Source of the DNA: Streptococcus sp. oral taxon 061 | Lineage (GTDB): Bacteria; Bacillota; Bacilli; Lactobacillales; Streptococcaceae | DNA length: 64,000 nucleotides | Assembly: GCF_013394695.1 (NCBI RefSeq) | Contig: NZ_CP058258.1 | Span: forward strand, 950,001-1,014,000 | Reading direction: 5' to 3' | In this document: piece by piece, positions 55,403-64,000 of the stretch | Numbering within the stretch: position 1 is the first letter of the stretch | Layout: every line of letters starts with the position of its first letter | The notes under the pieces: model-generated | The model's input: the letters and a program-made list of their open reading frames with translations, nothing else | Database searches by the model: none | Told to the model about the DNA's origin: nothing | Program-made: the position numbers and the translations under genes

Positions 55403-56753
55403 TCTTGTCTTCTACTTCATCCTCCCATACTTCTTCTTTCACAGCATCATTATCATAAGGAAGAACAATGGTAAAGGTTGAACCCTTGTCATATTCACTC
55501 TTGGCCCAGATAAATCCATTGTGTTGCTTGATGATTTCTTTTGCTATAGCAAGACCTAAACCAGTCCCACCTTGGGCACGACTTCTAGCCTTATCAACCC
55601 TGTAGAAACGGTCAAAAATCTTCGGTAAATCTTCTTTAGGAATTCCAAGTCCTTGATCAGAAATGGATAAAATCATCTGGTCATCAGTGGTTTTCATGCT
55701 AACCGTAATTTTCCCACCATCAGGGGAATACTTGATGGCATTGTTAAGAATATTATCGATTACCTGAGTCATCTTGTCTGTATCAATTTCAATCCAGACC
55801 GATGTAATGGGATAATCACGAACCAACTCGTATTTCTTTTCTTGATCCTGGGCTCGTATCTTATCGAAACGGTTTAGGATAAACGTAATGAAAGCTGTAA
55901 AGTTAATCAATTCAACATCTAAATGGCTAGTTGCATTATCAATACGCGAAAGATGCAAGAGGTCCGTCACCATTCGCATCATACGGTTGGTCTCATCTAA
56001 AGATACTTTGATAAAATCAGGAGCAACAGGTTCATATAATGCACCCTCATCCAAGGCCTCAAGATAAGATTTTACACTGGTCAAAGGAGTTCGCAATTCA
56101 TGACTAACGTTTGAAACGAAAAGCCTTCTCTCGCGCTCTTCCTTCTCTTGTTCAGTCGTATCATGTAGGACTGCTACCAAACCGGAGATAAAACCAGATT
56201 CTCTACGAATCAAGGCAAAACGCACACGCAAACTGATATACTCTCCATTAACATTTTGGGAATAAATCATCAATTCAGGACTTTGAGTTATTAAGTCTCT
56301 AAGCTCGTACTCATCTTCAATCTTGAGCAACTCTAAAATGTTCTGATTTAATGCTTCATCACTTACGACGCCAAGTTGCCTCTTAGCCATATCGTTAATC
56401 ATCGTGATTTGACCACGACGATTTGTTGCAAGAACCCCATCTGTCATATATGACAAAATACTATGCAATCTTTTACTTTCCTGCTCAAGGTTTTCCTGAG
56501 TTAGACGAATAACTTCAGACAAATCATTTAAGTTATTCGTAATGTTAGTGATTTCAGTATTCCCCTGCATATCCAGTACTTGAGAATAATCACCAGCAAT
56601 TAAATCTTTAATCTTTTGATTTAACTGTTTGAGTCGGATATTATCTCTACGGCCTTCAAGCAAGAGAAAACTAACAAGCATGATAAAACCAATTAAAATG
56701 AGTACAAAGACGAAATCTCTGGTTAAAATTGTTTGTCTAATTACTTCAATCAT
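55395..56753 (-). CDS. vicK: Sensor histidine kinase VicK (WalK)
   Basis: The 452-residue kinase has a single N-terminal TM (about residues 13-33), a HAMP domain, a PAS domain (about 95-200), and a kinase core with the phosphorylated His218 in [11 protein letters not shown] and ATP-binding boxes [18 protein letters not shown] and GGTGLGLAI. It lacks the large extracellular domain found in bacilli, as is typical of streptococci. It controls wall-hydrolase genes with VicR. It overlaps vicR by 8 bases. Confidence 0.96.
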   Translation of the reverse strand: MIEVIRQTILTRDFVFVLILIGFIMLVSFLLLEGRRDNIRLKQLNQKIKDLIAGDYSQVLDMQGNTEITNITNNLNDLSEVIRLTQENLEQESKRLHSILSYMTDGVLATNRRGQITMINDMAKRQLGVVSDEALNQNILELLKIEDEYELRDLITQSPELMIYSQNVNGEYISLRVRFALIRRESGFISGLVAVLHDTTEQEKEERERRLFVSNVSHELRTPLTSVKSYLEALDEGALYEPVAPDFIKVSLDETNRMMRMVTDLLHLSRIDNATSHLDVELINFTAFITFILNRFDKIRAQDQEKKYELVRDYPITSVWIEIDTDKMTQVIDNILNNAIKYSPDGGKITVSMKTTDDQMILSISDQGLGIPKEDLPKIFDRFYRVDKARSRAQGGTGLGLAIAKEIIKQHNGFIWAKSEYDKGSTFTIVLPYDNDAVKEEVWEDEVEDKNE

Positions 56754-57450
56754 TATTTCTCATGTAATAACCAACACCACGACGAGTTAAGATATATTCA
56801 GGTCTACTTGGTGTGTCTTCAATCTTCTCACGTAGACGTCTAATAGTGACATCGACAGTACGAACATCACCAAAATAATCATAACCCCAAACAGTCTCAA
56901 GGAGATGTTCACGAGTAATAACTTGACCTAGATGCGAAGCTAAGTGATGCAACAACTCAAACTCTCTATGAGTTAAGTCCAATTCTTCTCCATATTTTTT
57001 GGCTACATAAGCATCTGGAAGAATCTCTAAATCCCCAATTTGAAGACTTTGCAATTTAGTATCTTCCTCTTGGTTATCCACTGCTACTAACTCCGTACGA
57101 CGAAGAAGTGCCTTAACACGCGCTTGTAGCTCACGGTTTGAAAATGGCTTGGTCACATAATCATCCGCGCCAAGTTCAAGACCAATAACCTTATCAAACT
57201 CACTGTCTTTTGCTGAAAGCATGATAATCGGAACACTGCTTGTCTTGCGAATTGTTTTAGCCACTTCAAGACCATCAATTTCTGGAAGCATCAAGTCCAA
57301 AATAATAATATCAGGTTTTTCAGCTTCAAACAGTTCAATCGCTTCACGTCCATTAAAGGCTGTAATAACTTCATAGCCTTCCTTGGTCATATTAAACTTA
57401 ATAATATCTGAGATTGGTTTTTCATCATCTACAATCAATATTTTTTTCAT
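56746..57450 (-). CDS. vicR: Response regulator VicR (WalR)
   Basis: The 234-residue OmpR-type regulator has a receiver domain with the phosphorylated Asp52 (IILDLMLP) and Lys102 in DDYVTKPF, and a winged-helix DNA-binding domain with [11 protein letters not shown] and RRGVGYYMR. It is essential in most streptococci and regulates pcsB and other wall genes. An extended -10 (TGGTATAAT at 57475-57483) is upstream. Confidence 0.97.
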   Translation of the reverse strand: MKKILIVDDEKPISDIIKFNMTKEGYEVITAFNGREAIELFEAEKPDIIILDLMLPEIDGLEVAKTIRKTSSVPIIMLSAKDSEFDKVIGLELGADDYVTKPFSNRELQARVKALLRRTELVAVDNQEEDTKLQSLQIGDLEILPDAYVAKKYGEELDLTHREFELLHHLASHLGQVITREHLLETVWGYDYFGDVRTVDVTIRRLREKIEDTPSRPEYILTRRGVGYYMRNND

Positions 57451-57517
57451 ATAGTCACCTTTTTCCTTATATCAATTATACCAAAAAAATGCAAAGAAGA
57501 CACGAAAGACTGGTGTG

Positions 57518-58675
57518 TCAGCATCTTTTTGAATACTCTTGCCAAATTTTTTGTTGAGGTTTTGCTAGTGGATAGAGGTCAAACTCATCTGGAGTTAACC
57601 AAACAACTTCTTTGTCGCTATACTCTTTACTATCAACTACTTGTCCCGCTAGGATTCGTACATGCCACTTTCGATGGCTAAAGATATGCTTCACTTCTTT
57701 GAAATCACAATCCTGCCAGTCAACTTCTAAATCATAATCCTGCTCAAAACTTTCTTGAGGTGATGGACCAAGTTGCATGGATGGTTCAGCAACCTGATTA
57801 AAGAGATTTAGTTCTTCATCTTTTGAAAATTCATCTACCTCAATCAAGGGGAAATGCCAAAATCCAGCAAGTAACTTTTCACTTTCATTCTTTTCTAGTA
57901 AAAACTGTCCTCTGCCATTTTGCACAACTAAAGCATTTAAAAATATAGGAACTGGTTTTTTCTTTGGCGCTTTAATAGGATAGCGATCCATTGTTCCATT
58001 TTGATAGGCAGCACTAAAATCTTTAACTGGACTATCTTCTGGCCTCGGGTTAACGGGTGCCTCAATATCTGAACCCAAATCCATCAAAGCCTGATTGAAA
58101 TCCCCTGGACGATTTGGGTCAATCAAGATTTCCATCATAGCTTGAAATATCTTGCGATTGCTTGGATTTCCAATATCATAATTGACTTCAAATAGACGAG
58201 CCAAAACACGCATGACATTCCCATCAACTGCTGGTTGTGGTAGGTTAAAGGCAATACTTGCAATAGCCCCAGCTGTATAGGGCCCTATCCCCTTCAAGCT
58301 TGAAATACCTTCGTTAGTTGAAGGAAATTCCCCATTAAACTCATTCATAATCTGCTGGGCTGCAGTTTGCATATTGCGAACACGAGAATAATAACCAAGA
58401 CCTTCCCAAGCTTTTAATAAACGTTCTTCAGGTGCATTTGCTAAACTCTCTACAGTCGGAAACCATTCTAGAAACCGTTCATAATAAGGAATAACTGTAT
58501 CAACTCTGGTTTGCTGCAACATGATTTCAGACACCCAGATATGATAAGGATTTTTAGTCCTTCTCCAAGGTAGGTCCCGCTTATTTTCATCATACCAAGC
58601 TAATAACTTTTTACGAAAAGAGAGAATCCTCTCCTCTTCCCACATGGACACGCCATATTTCTCCAAATCTAACAT
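57518..58675 (-). CDS. mutY: Adenine DNA glycosylase MutY
   Basis: The 385-residue enzyme removes adenine mispaired with 8-oxoguanine. It has the helix-hairpin-helix (LKGIGPYTAGAIASIAF) with the catalytic Asp in QPAVDGNVMRVLA. The expected C-x6-C-x2-C-x5-C cluster region lacks cysteines (IEAPVNPRPEDSPV...), as in streptococcal MutY. The C-terminal Nudix-like domain reads 8-oxoG. The ATG at 58675 lies 6 bases after a TATACT, predicting a leaderless mRNA; a GTG start (58642) with GGAG 9 bases upstream is an alternative. Confidence 0.92.
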   Translation of the reverse strand: MLDLEKYGVSMWEEERILSFRKKLLAWYDENKRDLPWRRTKNPYHIWVSEIMLQQTRVDTVIPYYERFLEWFPTVESLANAPEERLLKAWEGLGYYSRVRNMQTAAQQIMNEFNGEFPSTNEGISSLKGIGPYTAGAIASIAFNLPQPAVDGNVMRVLARLFEVNYDIGNPSNRKIFQAMMEILIDPNRPGDFNQALMDLGSDIEAPVNPRPEDSPVKDFSAAYQNGTMDRYPIKAPKKKPVPIFLNALVVQNGRGQFLLEKNESEKLLAGFWHFPLIEVDEFSKDEELNLFNQVAEPSMQLGPSPQESFEQDYDLEVDWQDCDFKEVKHIFSHRKWHVRILAGQVVDSKEYSDKEVVWLTPDEFDLYPLAKPQQKIWQEYSKRC

Positions 58676-58681
58676 ATTTCT

Positions 58682-58710
58682 AGTATAGCATATCCTTATA
58701 GGATACTCAA
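58682..58710 (-). promoter_or_regulatory. mutY promoter, leaderless-type
   Basis: TTGAGT (58705-58710), 17 bases, then TATACT (58682-58687) preceded by TGC on the minus strand. The ATG follows after 6 bases. Confidence 0.7.
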
Positions 58711-58845
58711 AAAATGAAAATTGTCCTTGTTTTTGTATCGACTCTCTTATCATGCCTGACTATCAGACATATCTCTACTCTTTCTGTTATTTTCTATCTT
58801 TTTTTGATATAATGAATTTTAAATGAATCTTTAAAGGAGATATCA

Positions 58846-61125
58846 ATGCGTTTTAATCAATTTAGTTATTATCCCGTTACAAATCAACAAGCTTTACAAG
58901 AATTATCTGAGCTTGGATTCAAGCTTGATCTTTCAGCTTCACATAAAGAACAGTTTGAAGCCTTTGTTAGAACTTGTTTCTTCAATTACAAAAATACCGA
59001 CTATCCACTTTCCGCTTTAGCAGTTGATAAAGAAACTGATTTACTTACTTTCTTCAATTCAGACCGTGAATTGACACCAGAAATTTTCTATACTGTAGCA
59101 TTCCAGTTACTTGGATTCAGTTACTTACTAGACTTTGAAGATGGTCTTGTTTTTCACAAAGAAACGGCATTCCCAATTGTATACGGAGATCTGATTGACA
59201 ACCTCTACCAACTTCTTAATACGCGCACTAAAAAGGGAAATATCTTGATTGATCAGCTAGTTAGTGATGGTTTTATTCCTGAGGACAATGACTATCATTA
59301 CTTCAATGGTAAAAGTTTGGCAACTTTCTCAACTGCCAATGTCATTCGTGAGGTTGTTTATGTAGAGGCTCGTGTTGATTCTGATAGAGATGGACTTCCT
59401 GATCTCATTAAGGTGAGCATAATCCGACCAACATACAATGGGAAGATTCCAGCTGTTATGACTGCAAGTCCATACCATCAAGGAACTAATGATAAAGCAA
59501 GCGACAAAGCTCTTTACAAAATGGAAGCTGAACTAGAAGTCAAGGAACCACATGAAATTACGTTAGAAAATCCAACCCTGGACTTGGTTGAACCTATTGG
59601 GGGAGCTGAACTTGTTGCAGAAGCTGAAGAAAAACTCACTCATATCAATAGTAGCTACACACTTAACGACTACTTCCTCCCAAGAGGATTTGCCAATATC
59701 TATGTATCAGGTCTTGGTACCAAGGATTCACAAGGTCAAATGACCAACGGAGATTACCGACAAGTTGAAGCCTATAAAAATGTTATCGATTGGCTAAATG
59801 GTCGTTGTCGTGCCTTTACAGACCATAGTCGTAAACGTCAAGTCAAAGCTGACTGGTCAAATGGCAAAGTAGCAACTACAGGTCTTTCTTACTTAGGAAC
59901 AATGTCTAACGGCCTTGCCACTACAGGAGTTGATGGCTTAGAAGTCATTATTGCCGAAGCAGGTATCTCATCATGGTACAACTATTATCGTGAAAATGGT
60001 CTTGTGACAAGCCCAGGCGGCTATCCTGGAGAGGACTTCGATTCATTAGATGAATTAACTTATTCTCGTAATCTCTTAGCTGGTGACTTTATTCGTGGAA
60101 ACGAGGCTCATAAAGCTTCCATAGAAGAACTAAAGAAAAATCTAGACCGTAAAACTGGTGATTATAACCAATTTTGGCATGACAGAAACTACCTACTCAA
60201 TGCTGAAAAAATTAAGGCTGAAGTTGTCTTTACCCACGGTTCACAAGACTGGAATGTAAAACCACTTCATGTCTATCAAATGTTCAATGCTCTTCCAAGC
60301 AATATTAAGAAACATCTCTTTTATCATAACGGTGCCCATGTTTATATGAACAACTGGCAGTCAATTGATTTCCGTGAATCCATGAATGCCCTTTTGACAC
60401 AGAAATTATTGGGTCAAAACACTGACTACCAACTACCAAGAGTCGTTTGGCAAGACAATACTGCTCCTCAAACATGGCATAAACTTGATGACTTTGGAAA
60501 TCAAACCAACCACAAAACTTTCACATTAGGTACTGAAGAAGCTGTCATTCAAAACCACTACCAAGATTCTGACTTCGAACGTTTTGGAAAAACCTACCAA
60601 ACCTTTAATAATGAACTCTATCAAGGAAAAGTCAATCAGGTTACCATAGACCTGCAAGTGACAGAAGACCTTCATCTTAATGGGCGTGTTAAACTGAACC
60701 TTCGTCTCAAGTCAAGTACAAACAAAGGCTTACTTTCTGCTCAACTTCTCGAACTTGGTCAAAAGAAATACTTACAACCATATCCAGGAGTTTTGGCTGC
60801 TCGTACTATTGATAATGGTCGTTACCATATGCTGGAAAACCTTTGTGAACTACCATATTGTCCAAATGCCCAGCGTGTTATTACCAAAGGCTACCTCAAT
60901 CTCCAAAATCGTCATGATTTATTGAAAATTGAAGAAGTTAAGCCAGATGAATGGATGGAATTCCAATTTGAACTCCAACCAACGATTTACAAACTAAAAA
61001 AAGACGATACAATCCGACTAGTTCTTTATACTACTGACTTTGAGATTACTATCCGTGACAATACAGACTATCAATTAACTGTGGACCTTTCACAATCTAG
61101 TCTAGAAATTCCTTATCAAAAATAG
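58846..61125 (+). CDS. pepX: X-prolyl dipeptidyl aminopeptidase PepX
   Basis: The 759-residue serine peptidase releases X-Pro dipeptides. It has the small N-terminal helical domain, the alpha/beta hydrolase core with the nucleophile GLSYLGTM near residue 346, Asp in [11 protein letters not shown] near residue 468 and His in HNGAHVYM near residue 500, and a C-terminal jelly-roll domain. Length is as expected for S15 PepX. AAAGGAG precedes the ATG. Confidence 0.97.
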   Translation: MRFNQFSYYPVTNQQALQELSELGFKLDLSASHKEQFEAFVRTCFFNYKNTDYPLSALAVDKETDLLTFFNSDRELTPEIFYTVAFQLLGFSYLLDFEDGLVFHKETAFPIVYGDLIDNLYQLLNTRTKKGNILIDQLVSDGFIPEDNDYHYFNGKSLATFSTANVIREVVYVEARVDSDRDGLPDLIKVSIIRPTYNGKIPAVMTASPYHQGTNDKASDKALYKMEAELEVKEPHEITLENPTLDLVEPIGGAELVAEAEEKLTHINSSYTLNDYFLPRGFANIYVSGLGTKDSQGQMTNGDYRQVEAYKNVIDWLNGRCRAFTDHSRKRQVKADWSNGKVATTGLSYLGTMSNGLATTGVDGLEVIIAEAGISSWYNYYRENGLVTSPGGYPGEDFDSLDELTYSRNLLAGDFIRGNEAHKASIEELKKNLDRKTGDYNQFWHDRNYLLNAEKIKAEVVFTHGSQDWNVKPLHVYQMFNALPSNIKKHLFYHNGAHVYMNNWQSIDFRESMNALLTQKLLGQNTDYQLPRVVWQDNTAPQTWHKLDDFGNQTNHKTFTLGTEEAVIQNHYQDSDFERFGKTYQTFNNELYQGKVNQVTIDLQVTEDLHLNGRVKLNLRLKSSTNKGLLSAQLLELGQKKYLQPYPGVLAARTIDNGRYHMLENLCELPYCPNAQRVITKGYLNLQNRHDLLKIEEVKPDEWMEFQFELQPTIYKLKKDDTIRLVLYTTDFEITIRDNTDYQLTVDLSQSSLEIPYQK

Positions 61126-61139
61126 TCAGTAAACTATAA

Positions 61140-61170
61140 AACCCGTGATACGAATATCACGGGTTCTTTT
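61140..61170 (+). terminator. Terminator after pepX
   Basis: AACCCGTGATA, loop CGAA, TATCACGGGTT: a perfect 11-bp stem with a T-run. Confidence 0.9.
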
Positions 61171-61174
61171 ATTC

Positions 61175-61336
61175 TTATTTTTTTTCTTCGGCTTGTTTCT
61201 TCATTCTCGCAAGTCTCAATGAACGATTTGGATTGAGGCGATTAAAAAGTTCTTCTAATTTCTTTTCATTCCAGACGTCTGCTGCAGAAACAAAATTTCC
61301 GTCAGCATCTCGGAAAGATATTGGTTTATCACCCAT
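61175..61336 (-). CDS. Small protein of 53 residues downstream of obg
   Basis: An open frame reads MGDKPISFRDADGNFVSAAD and continues VWNEKKLEELFNRLNPNRSL to a Lys-rich end and TAA. GGAG precedes the ATG, and it begins 9 bases after obg ends, so it is probably the last gene of the obg operon. I do not recognise a family with a known role; the sequence is soluble and basic at the end. Confidence 0.75.
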   Translation of the reverse strand: MGDKPISFRDADGNFVSAADVWNEKKLEELFNRLNPNRSLRLARMKKQAEEKK

Positions 61337-61345
61337 AGCTATCTC

Positions 61346-62656
61346 CTAGTCTACAAATTCAAACTCAAATTTTCCAATACGGACAAGGTCGCCGTCCTTA
61401 GCACCACGAGCACGAAGAGCTTCATCAACACCCATACCACGCAACTGACGAGCAAACTTCATGACAGACTCATCACGGTCAAAGTTAGTCATATTAAAGA
61501 GTTTCATGAGTTTTTCACCTGAAAGAACCCATGTTGCATCATCGTCACGACCAATCTCAAATGGTTTTTCTTCTTCATCGAAGCCATAGTAAGCCTCTTC
61601 TTCCATTTCTGATTCGTCGTAAATTGGAAATTCTGGCGTCTTATCAAGAAGTTCTGCCGTTGCATCTAATAGAGGTGCAAGACCTTGCTTGGTCAAACCT
61701 GAAATTGGGAAGATTGGCGGTAATTCTTCAAATTCATCATAATTAGCAGCCAATTTTTTCTTGAATTCTTCAAGGTTTTCTTGACTCTCAGGCATATCCA
61801 TTTTATTGGCAACAATAATCTGTGGACGCTCCATCAGACGAAGATTGTAAGATTCAAGTTCCTTATTGATTGCTAGATAGTCCTCATAAGGATCACGTCC
61901 TTCGCTAGCTGACATATCAATGATATGCAGGATAACACGAGTACGCTCGATATGGCGCAAGAACTGAGTTCCTAGTCCAACACCTTGGCTAGCACCTTCA
62001 ATCAATCCAGGAAGGTCTGCAACGGCAAAGGATTCACCGGACTGGGTACGAACCATACCAAGATTTGGAACAATTGTCGTAAAGTGGTAGGCACCAATTT
62101 TTGGCTTAGCAGAGGTAATCACGCTAAGGAGTGTTGATTTACCGACAGATGGGAAGCCAACTAGGCCAACATCCGCAAGAATTTTAAGTTCTAACTGTAA
62201 TTCACGTTCCTGACCTGGTTCTCCATTTTCTGAGATTTCTGGTGCAGGATTTTTTGGTGTTGCAAAACGGATATTTCCACGTCCACCACGTCCACCATGA
62301 GCTACAATAAACTCTTGACCATTCTCAATCAAATCGGTGATGACTTTTCCAGTCTCGGCATCACGCACAGTTGTCCCTTGAGGTACACGGACAATTAAGT
62401 CTTCTGCCCCTCTACCGTGCATCCCTTTGGTCATTCCCTTCTCGCCAGATTGGGCTTTGAAATGACGATTGTAACGGAAGTCCATAAGGGTACGTAAACC
62501 TTCGTCTACAACGAAAACAACGTTACCACCACGTCCTCCATCACCGCCCCATGGTCCACCATTAGGGACGTATTTTTCACGACGAAAAGCAACCATGCCA
62601 TCGCCACCATTACCAGCCTTTACTTTAATCTTGGCTGTATCTAAAAACATACTCAT
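61346..62656 (-). CDS. obg: GTPase Obg (CgtA)
   Basis: The 436-residue GTPase is needed for late 50S assembly and stress control. It has the glycine-rich Obg domain ([20 protein letters not shown] near residue 16), the G domain with [11 protein letters not shown] near residue 165, DLPGLIEGA and NKMD, and the C-terminal OCT domain. A terminator lies just upstream, so it may have its own promoter too. Confidence 0.97.
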   Translation of the reverse strand: MSMFLDTAKIKVKAGNGGDGMVAFRREKYVPNGGPWGGDGGRGGNVVFVVDEGLRTLMDFRYNRHFKAQSGEKGMTKGMHGRGAEDLIVRVPQGTTVRDAETGKVITDLIENGQEFIVAHGGRGGRGNIRFATPKNPAPEISENGEPGQERELQLELKILADVGLVGFPSVGKSTLLSVITSAKPKIGAYHFTTIVPNLGMVRTQSGESFAVADLPGLIEGASQGVGLGTQFLRHIERTRVILHIIDMSASEGRDPYEDYLAINKELESYNLRLMERPQIIVANKMDMPESQENLEEFKKKLAANYDEFEELPPIFPISGLTKQGLAPLLDATAELLDKTPEFPIYDESEMEEEAYYGFDEEEKPFEIGRDDDATWVLSGEKLMKLFNMTNFDRDESVMKFARQLRGMGVDEALRARGAKDGDLVRIGKFEFEFVD

Positions 62657-62672
62657 ATTCTCTTCTCACTTC

Positions 62673-62694
62673 AAAAAGGGCTGGGAAATCCCAG
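62673..62694 (-). terminator. Terminator between the DUF4044 gene and obg
   Basis: CTGGGA and TCCCAG form a hairpin followed by CCCTTTTTG on the minus strand. Confidence 0.65.
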
Positions 62695-62733
62695 TCACCC
62701 AACTTATTGCCAAACAATAAAATGATTAACTTT

Positions 62734-62868
62734 TTAGAATCTGCTAAATACACCAATAGCAGTAGCAAAGATACCTGCCAATGTTACAAATAACATTACT
62801 AATACTACAAACATTGTAAGTTTTTCAAAGAATGTTTTTTTACGTTTACCATTATCACCGAATGCCAT
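62734..62868 (-). CDS. DUF4044-type small membrane protein
   Basis: A 44-residue open frame reads AFGDNGKRKKTFFEKLTMF and then a TM segment VVLVMLFVTLAGIFATAIGVF. AAAGGAG is 5 bases before the ATG. The basic N terminus and single helix match the DUF4044 family seen next to obg in streptococci; function is unknown. It lies between the PspC gene and obg. Confidence 0.85.
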   Translation of the reverse strand: MAFGDNGKRKKTFFEKLTMFVVLVMLFVTLAGIFATAIGVFSRF

Positions 62869-62897
62869 GTTTTCTCCTTTACTATAATACTCTGTTC

Positions 62898-63089
62898 TTA
62901 ATATTCATCTGATACAGGAGCGATTGCCCACAAGATTAAGTAAGCAATAAGTCCAGCACCATAACAGAAAGCTAAAACTCCCCAAATAACACGTACGATT
63001 GTAGGGTCGATATCAAAATAATTAGCTAAACCAGCGCATACACCACCGATTTTTTGATCTCTACCACTTCTCATAAATTTCTTTTTCAT
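62898..63089 (-). CDS. PspC-domain membrane protein
   Basis: The 63-residue protein has the PspC domain: RSGRDQKIGGVCAGLANYFD, then IDPTIVRVIWGVLAFCYGAG and one TM. PspC proteins sense or respond to envelope stress; this is the short streptococcal form without a larger partner. It follows the glycosyltransferase gene by 26 bases in the same direction. Confidence 0.9.
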   Translation of the reverse strand: MKKKFMRSGRDQKIGGVCAGLANYFDIDPTIVRVIWGVLAFCYGAGLIAYLILWAIAPVSDEY

Positions 63090-63115
63090 ATTTTTATTTC
63101 CTTTCTTTGATTCGA

Positions 63116-64000
63116 TTAATCATTTATATATTTTCTTAAATTTCTTAATTGTTTTCTAGATGCCTTAAGCATACGCTTCGAACCTTTAACTGGCATAGTA
63201 ACAGCCTGTTGCGGGATATAGAAAACTGTCTTTAAAATACGTTTTGTAACAGGTTCGTCAGCCCCTATTTCTTTAGCAAAATTATTTGAAATAATAACGT
63301 CTAGATAAAATTCATGGACTCTTCTAGCAAAATTCTCAGCAGAAATTTCATATAATTTTTCAGCCAAGTGTTTTTCATCCATTGACGGTGTAACAAGTAA
63401 GGCTTCAAGAATCGCTCCTGCCAAGTCCCTTTCCTCATAATAAAGGGTTCCGAACATTTTATCACTGATGAGATTATCCAAATAAGGATTACCATGGGCA
63501 ATAACAGGTGTCTTACTAGCTAAACTTTCTAGATAAGTTAATCCCTGAGTCTCACTTGTAGAAGCCGATATGAAGAAATCAGCTGCCTTATAAAAGAGTG
63601 CCGTCTCATTTGGCGGAATCATACCTGTAAAGATAACAGAATCTTGAATTTTTAAATCTTCTGCTTGCTCCTTAAGGTTGTCTAAATAAGGTCCATCTCC
63701 AGCTACAACCAGTTTAACATTTGGTTCTTCTTTTAGGACATCTGGTAAAGCTGCTAGAACTGCTTGAATGTTCTTCTCGTACGAAACACGAGAAAGACTT
63801 AGAAGCATCTTTTCATCTTGTTGAATCCCTAGTTTATCCCGTAAGTCACTAATGTGTTCGGGACCAATCTCAGGGCGTTCAAATTTGGCAAGTTCAATTC
63901 CAGTAGGAATGACACGCTTTTCAACTTTTACCTTATAGTCAGATAAAAGGTCGCGCACAATTTCACTTGGACAAATGACCCCATCAACGTCATGAAGAAA
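63116..64000 (-). CDS. Glycolipid glycosyltransferase, family GT4 (partial, runs off the window)
   Basis: The window holds the last 294 or so codons; the 5' part lies beyond 64000 (the frame is open to the edge, starting FLHDVDGVICPSEIVRDLL). GT4 features are SRVSYEKNIQAVLAALPD and the donor-binding E-x7-E in SASTSETQGLTYLE. It resembles the streptococcal 1,2-diacylglycerol 3-alpha-glucosyltransferase (pneumococcal Spr0982) that begins glycolipid and lipoteichoic acid anchor synthesis, usually beside cpoA. The C-terminal basic helix (MLKASRKQLRNLRKY) could bind membranes. Confidence 0.85.
   Translation of the reverse strand, partial: FLHDVDGVICPSEIVRDLLSDYKVKVEKRVIPTGIELAKFERPEIGPEHISDLRDKLGIQQDEKMLLSLSRVSYEKNIQAVLAALPDVLKEEPNVKLVVAGDGPYLDNLKEQAEDLKIQDSVIFTGMIPPNETALFYKAADFFISASTSETQGLTYLESLASKTPVIAHGNPYLDNLISDKMFGTLYYEERDLAGAILEALLVTPSMDEKHLAEKLYEISAENFARRVHEFYLDVIISNNFAKEIGADEPVTKRILKTVFYIPQQAVTMPVKGSKRMLKASRKQLRNLRKYIND

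Overview
The window is chromosomal DNA from a mitis-group Streptococcus (S. mitis / S. oralis / S. infantis / S. pneumoniae relatives). Low-GC Gram-positive gene content supports this: VicRK-VicX, RocS, the lic1 choline loci with TarI/TarJ, AdcAII with a histidine-triad protein, PvaA, and two CiaR boxes. Many proteins read like diverged orthologues of pneumococcal ones. Most genes lie on the minus strand.

Region 1 (about 1-5.6 kb) is accessory DNA: an unknown beta-rich protein, an ADP-ribosylglycohydrolase, an alpha/beta hydrolase, a TfoX-N protein, a SUKH (SMI1/KNR4) immunity-type gene, a small nucleotidyltransferase flanked by two copies of the 3' end of a CPBP protease gene, and gene debris. 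Region 2 (about 5.66-12.9 kb) is an island at the 3' end of the 23S rRNA methyltransferase gene rlmCD. Its outer ends are two related copies of the rlmCD 3' end plus terminator. Inside are two more rlmCD-like 3' ends (attachment-site scars), a two-gene CBASS anti-phage operon (CD-NTase plus a 2-TM beta-barrel effector of the Cap15 type), remnants of large serine recombinases, and a shortened Mega macrolide-resistance element (mef(E)-msr(D), with leader peptide and attenuator, plus YolD-like and DUF5960 genes and a umuC stump) that lies between the recombinase remnants.

Region 3 (12.9-21.7 kb) is conserved core: rlmCD, a CiaR-type DUF1002 gene, pvaA, a nucleoid-associated protein gene, and a compact glyA / GNAT / tsaC-like / prmC / prfA / tdk run with overlapping ends. 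Region 4 (21.8-32.7 kb) holds a tautomerase, mnmE, hemH, pepT, the zinc-acquisition operon adcAII-pht with AdcR-like boxes, an unknown membrane protein and ribF. Region 5 (32.8-39.2 kb) has pyrK-pyrDb behind a PyrR attenuator and the tarI-tarJ-licA-licB-licC operon behind a perfect CiaR box; these genes make and load choline and ribitol for teichoic acid.

Region 6 (39.3-50.3 kb) has ebfC, a membrane GDPD, a DnaQ-type exonuclease, rocS, truB, a hydrolase, DUF2130, a formate/nitrite channel with a truncated tandem paralogue beside a SUKH-like gene, queT under a preQ1-II riboswitch, divergent gtrA, mscL and tRNA-Arg(CCG). Region 7 (50.3-64 kb) has an ABC-F ATPase, pgm, a thioredoxin-like Bta, vicRKX, mutY, pepX, obg with small neighbours, a PspC-domain protein and a glycolipid glycosyltransferase cut by the window end.

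The main points of interest are the CBASS operon packed with Mega in a much-reused insertion site, the nested rlmCD 3'-end scars, and three genes (ribF, gtrA, mutY) whose extended -10 promoters place the predicted transcription start exactly on the start codon, suggesting leaderless mRNAs. Function calls are from reading motifs by eye; no searches were run.
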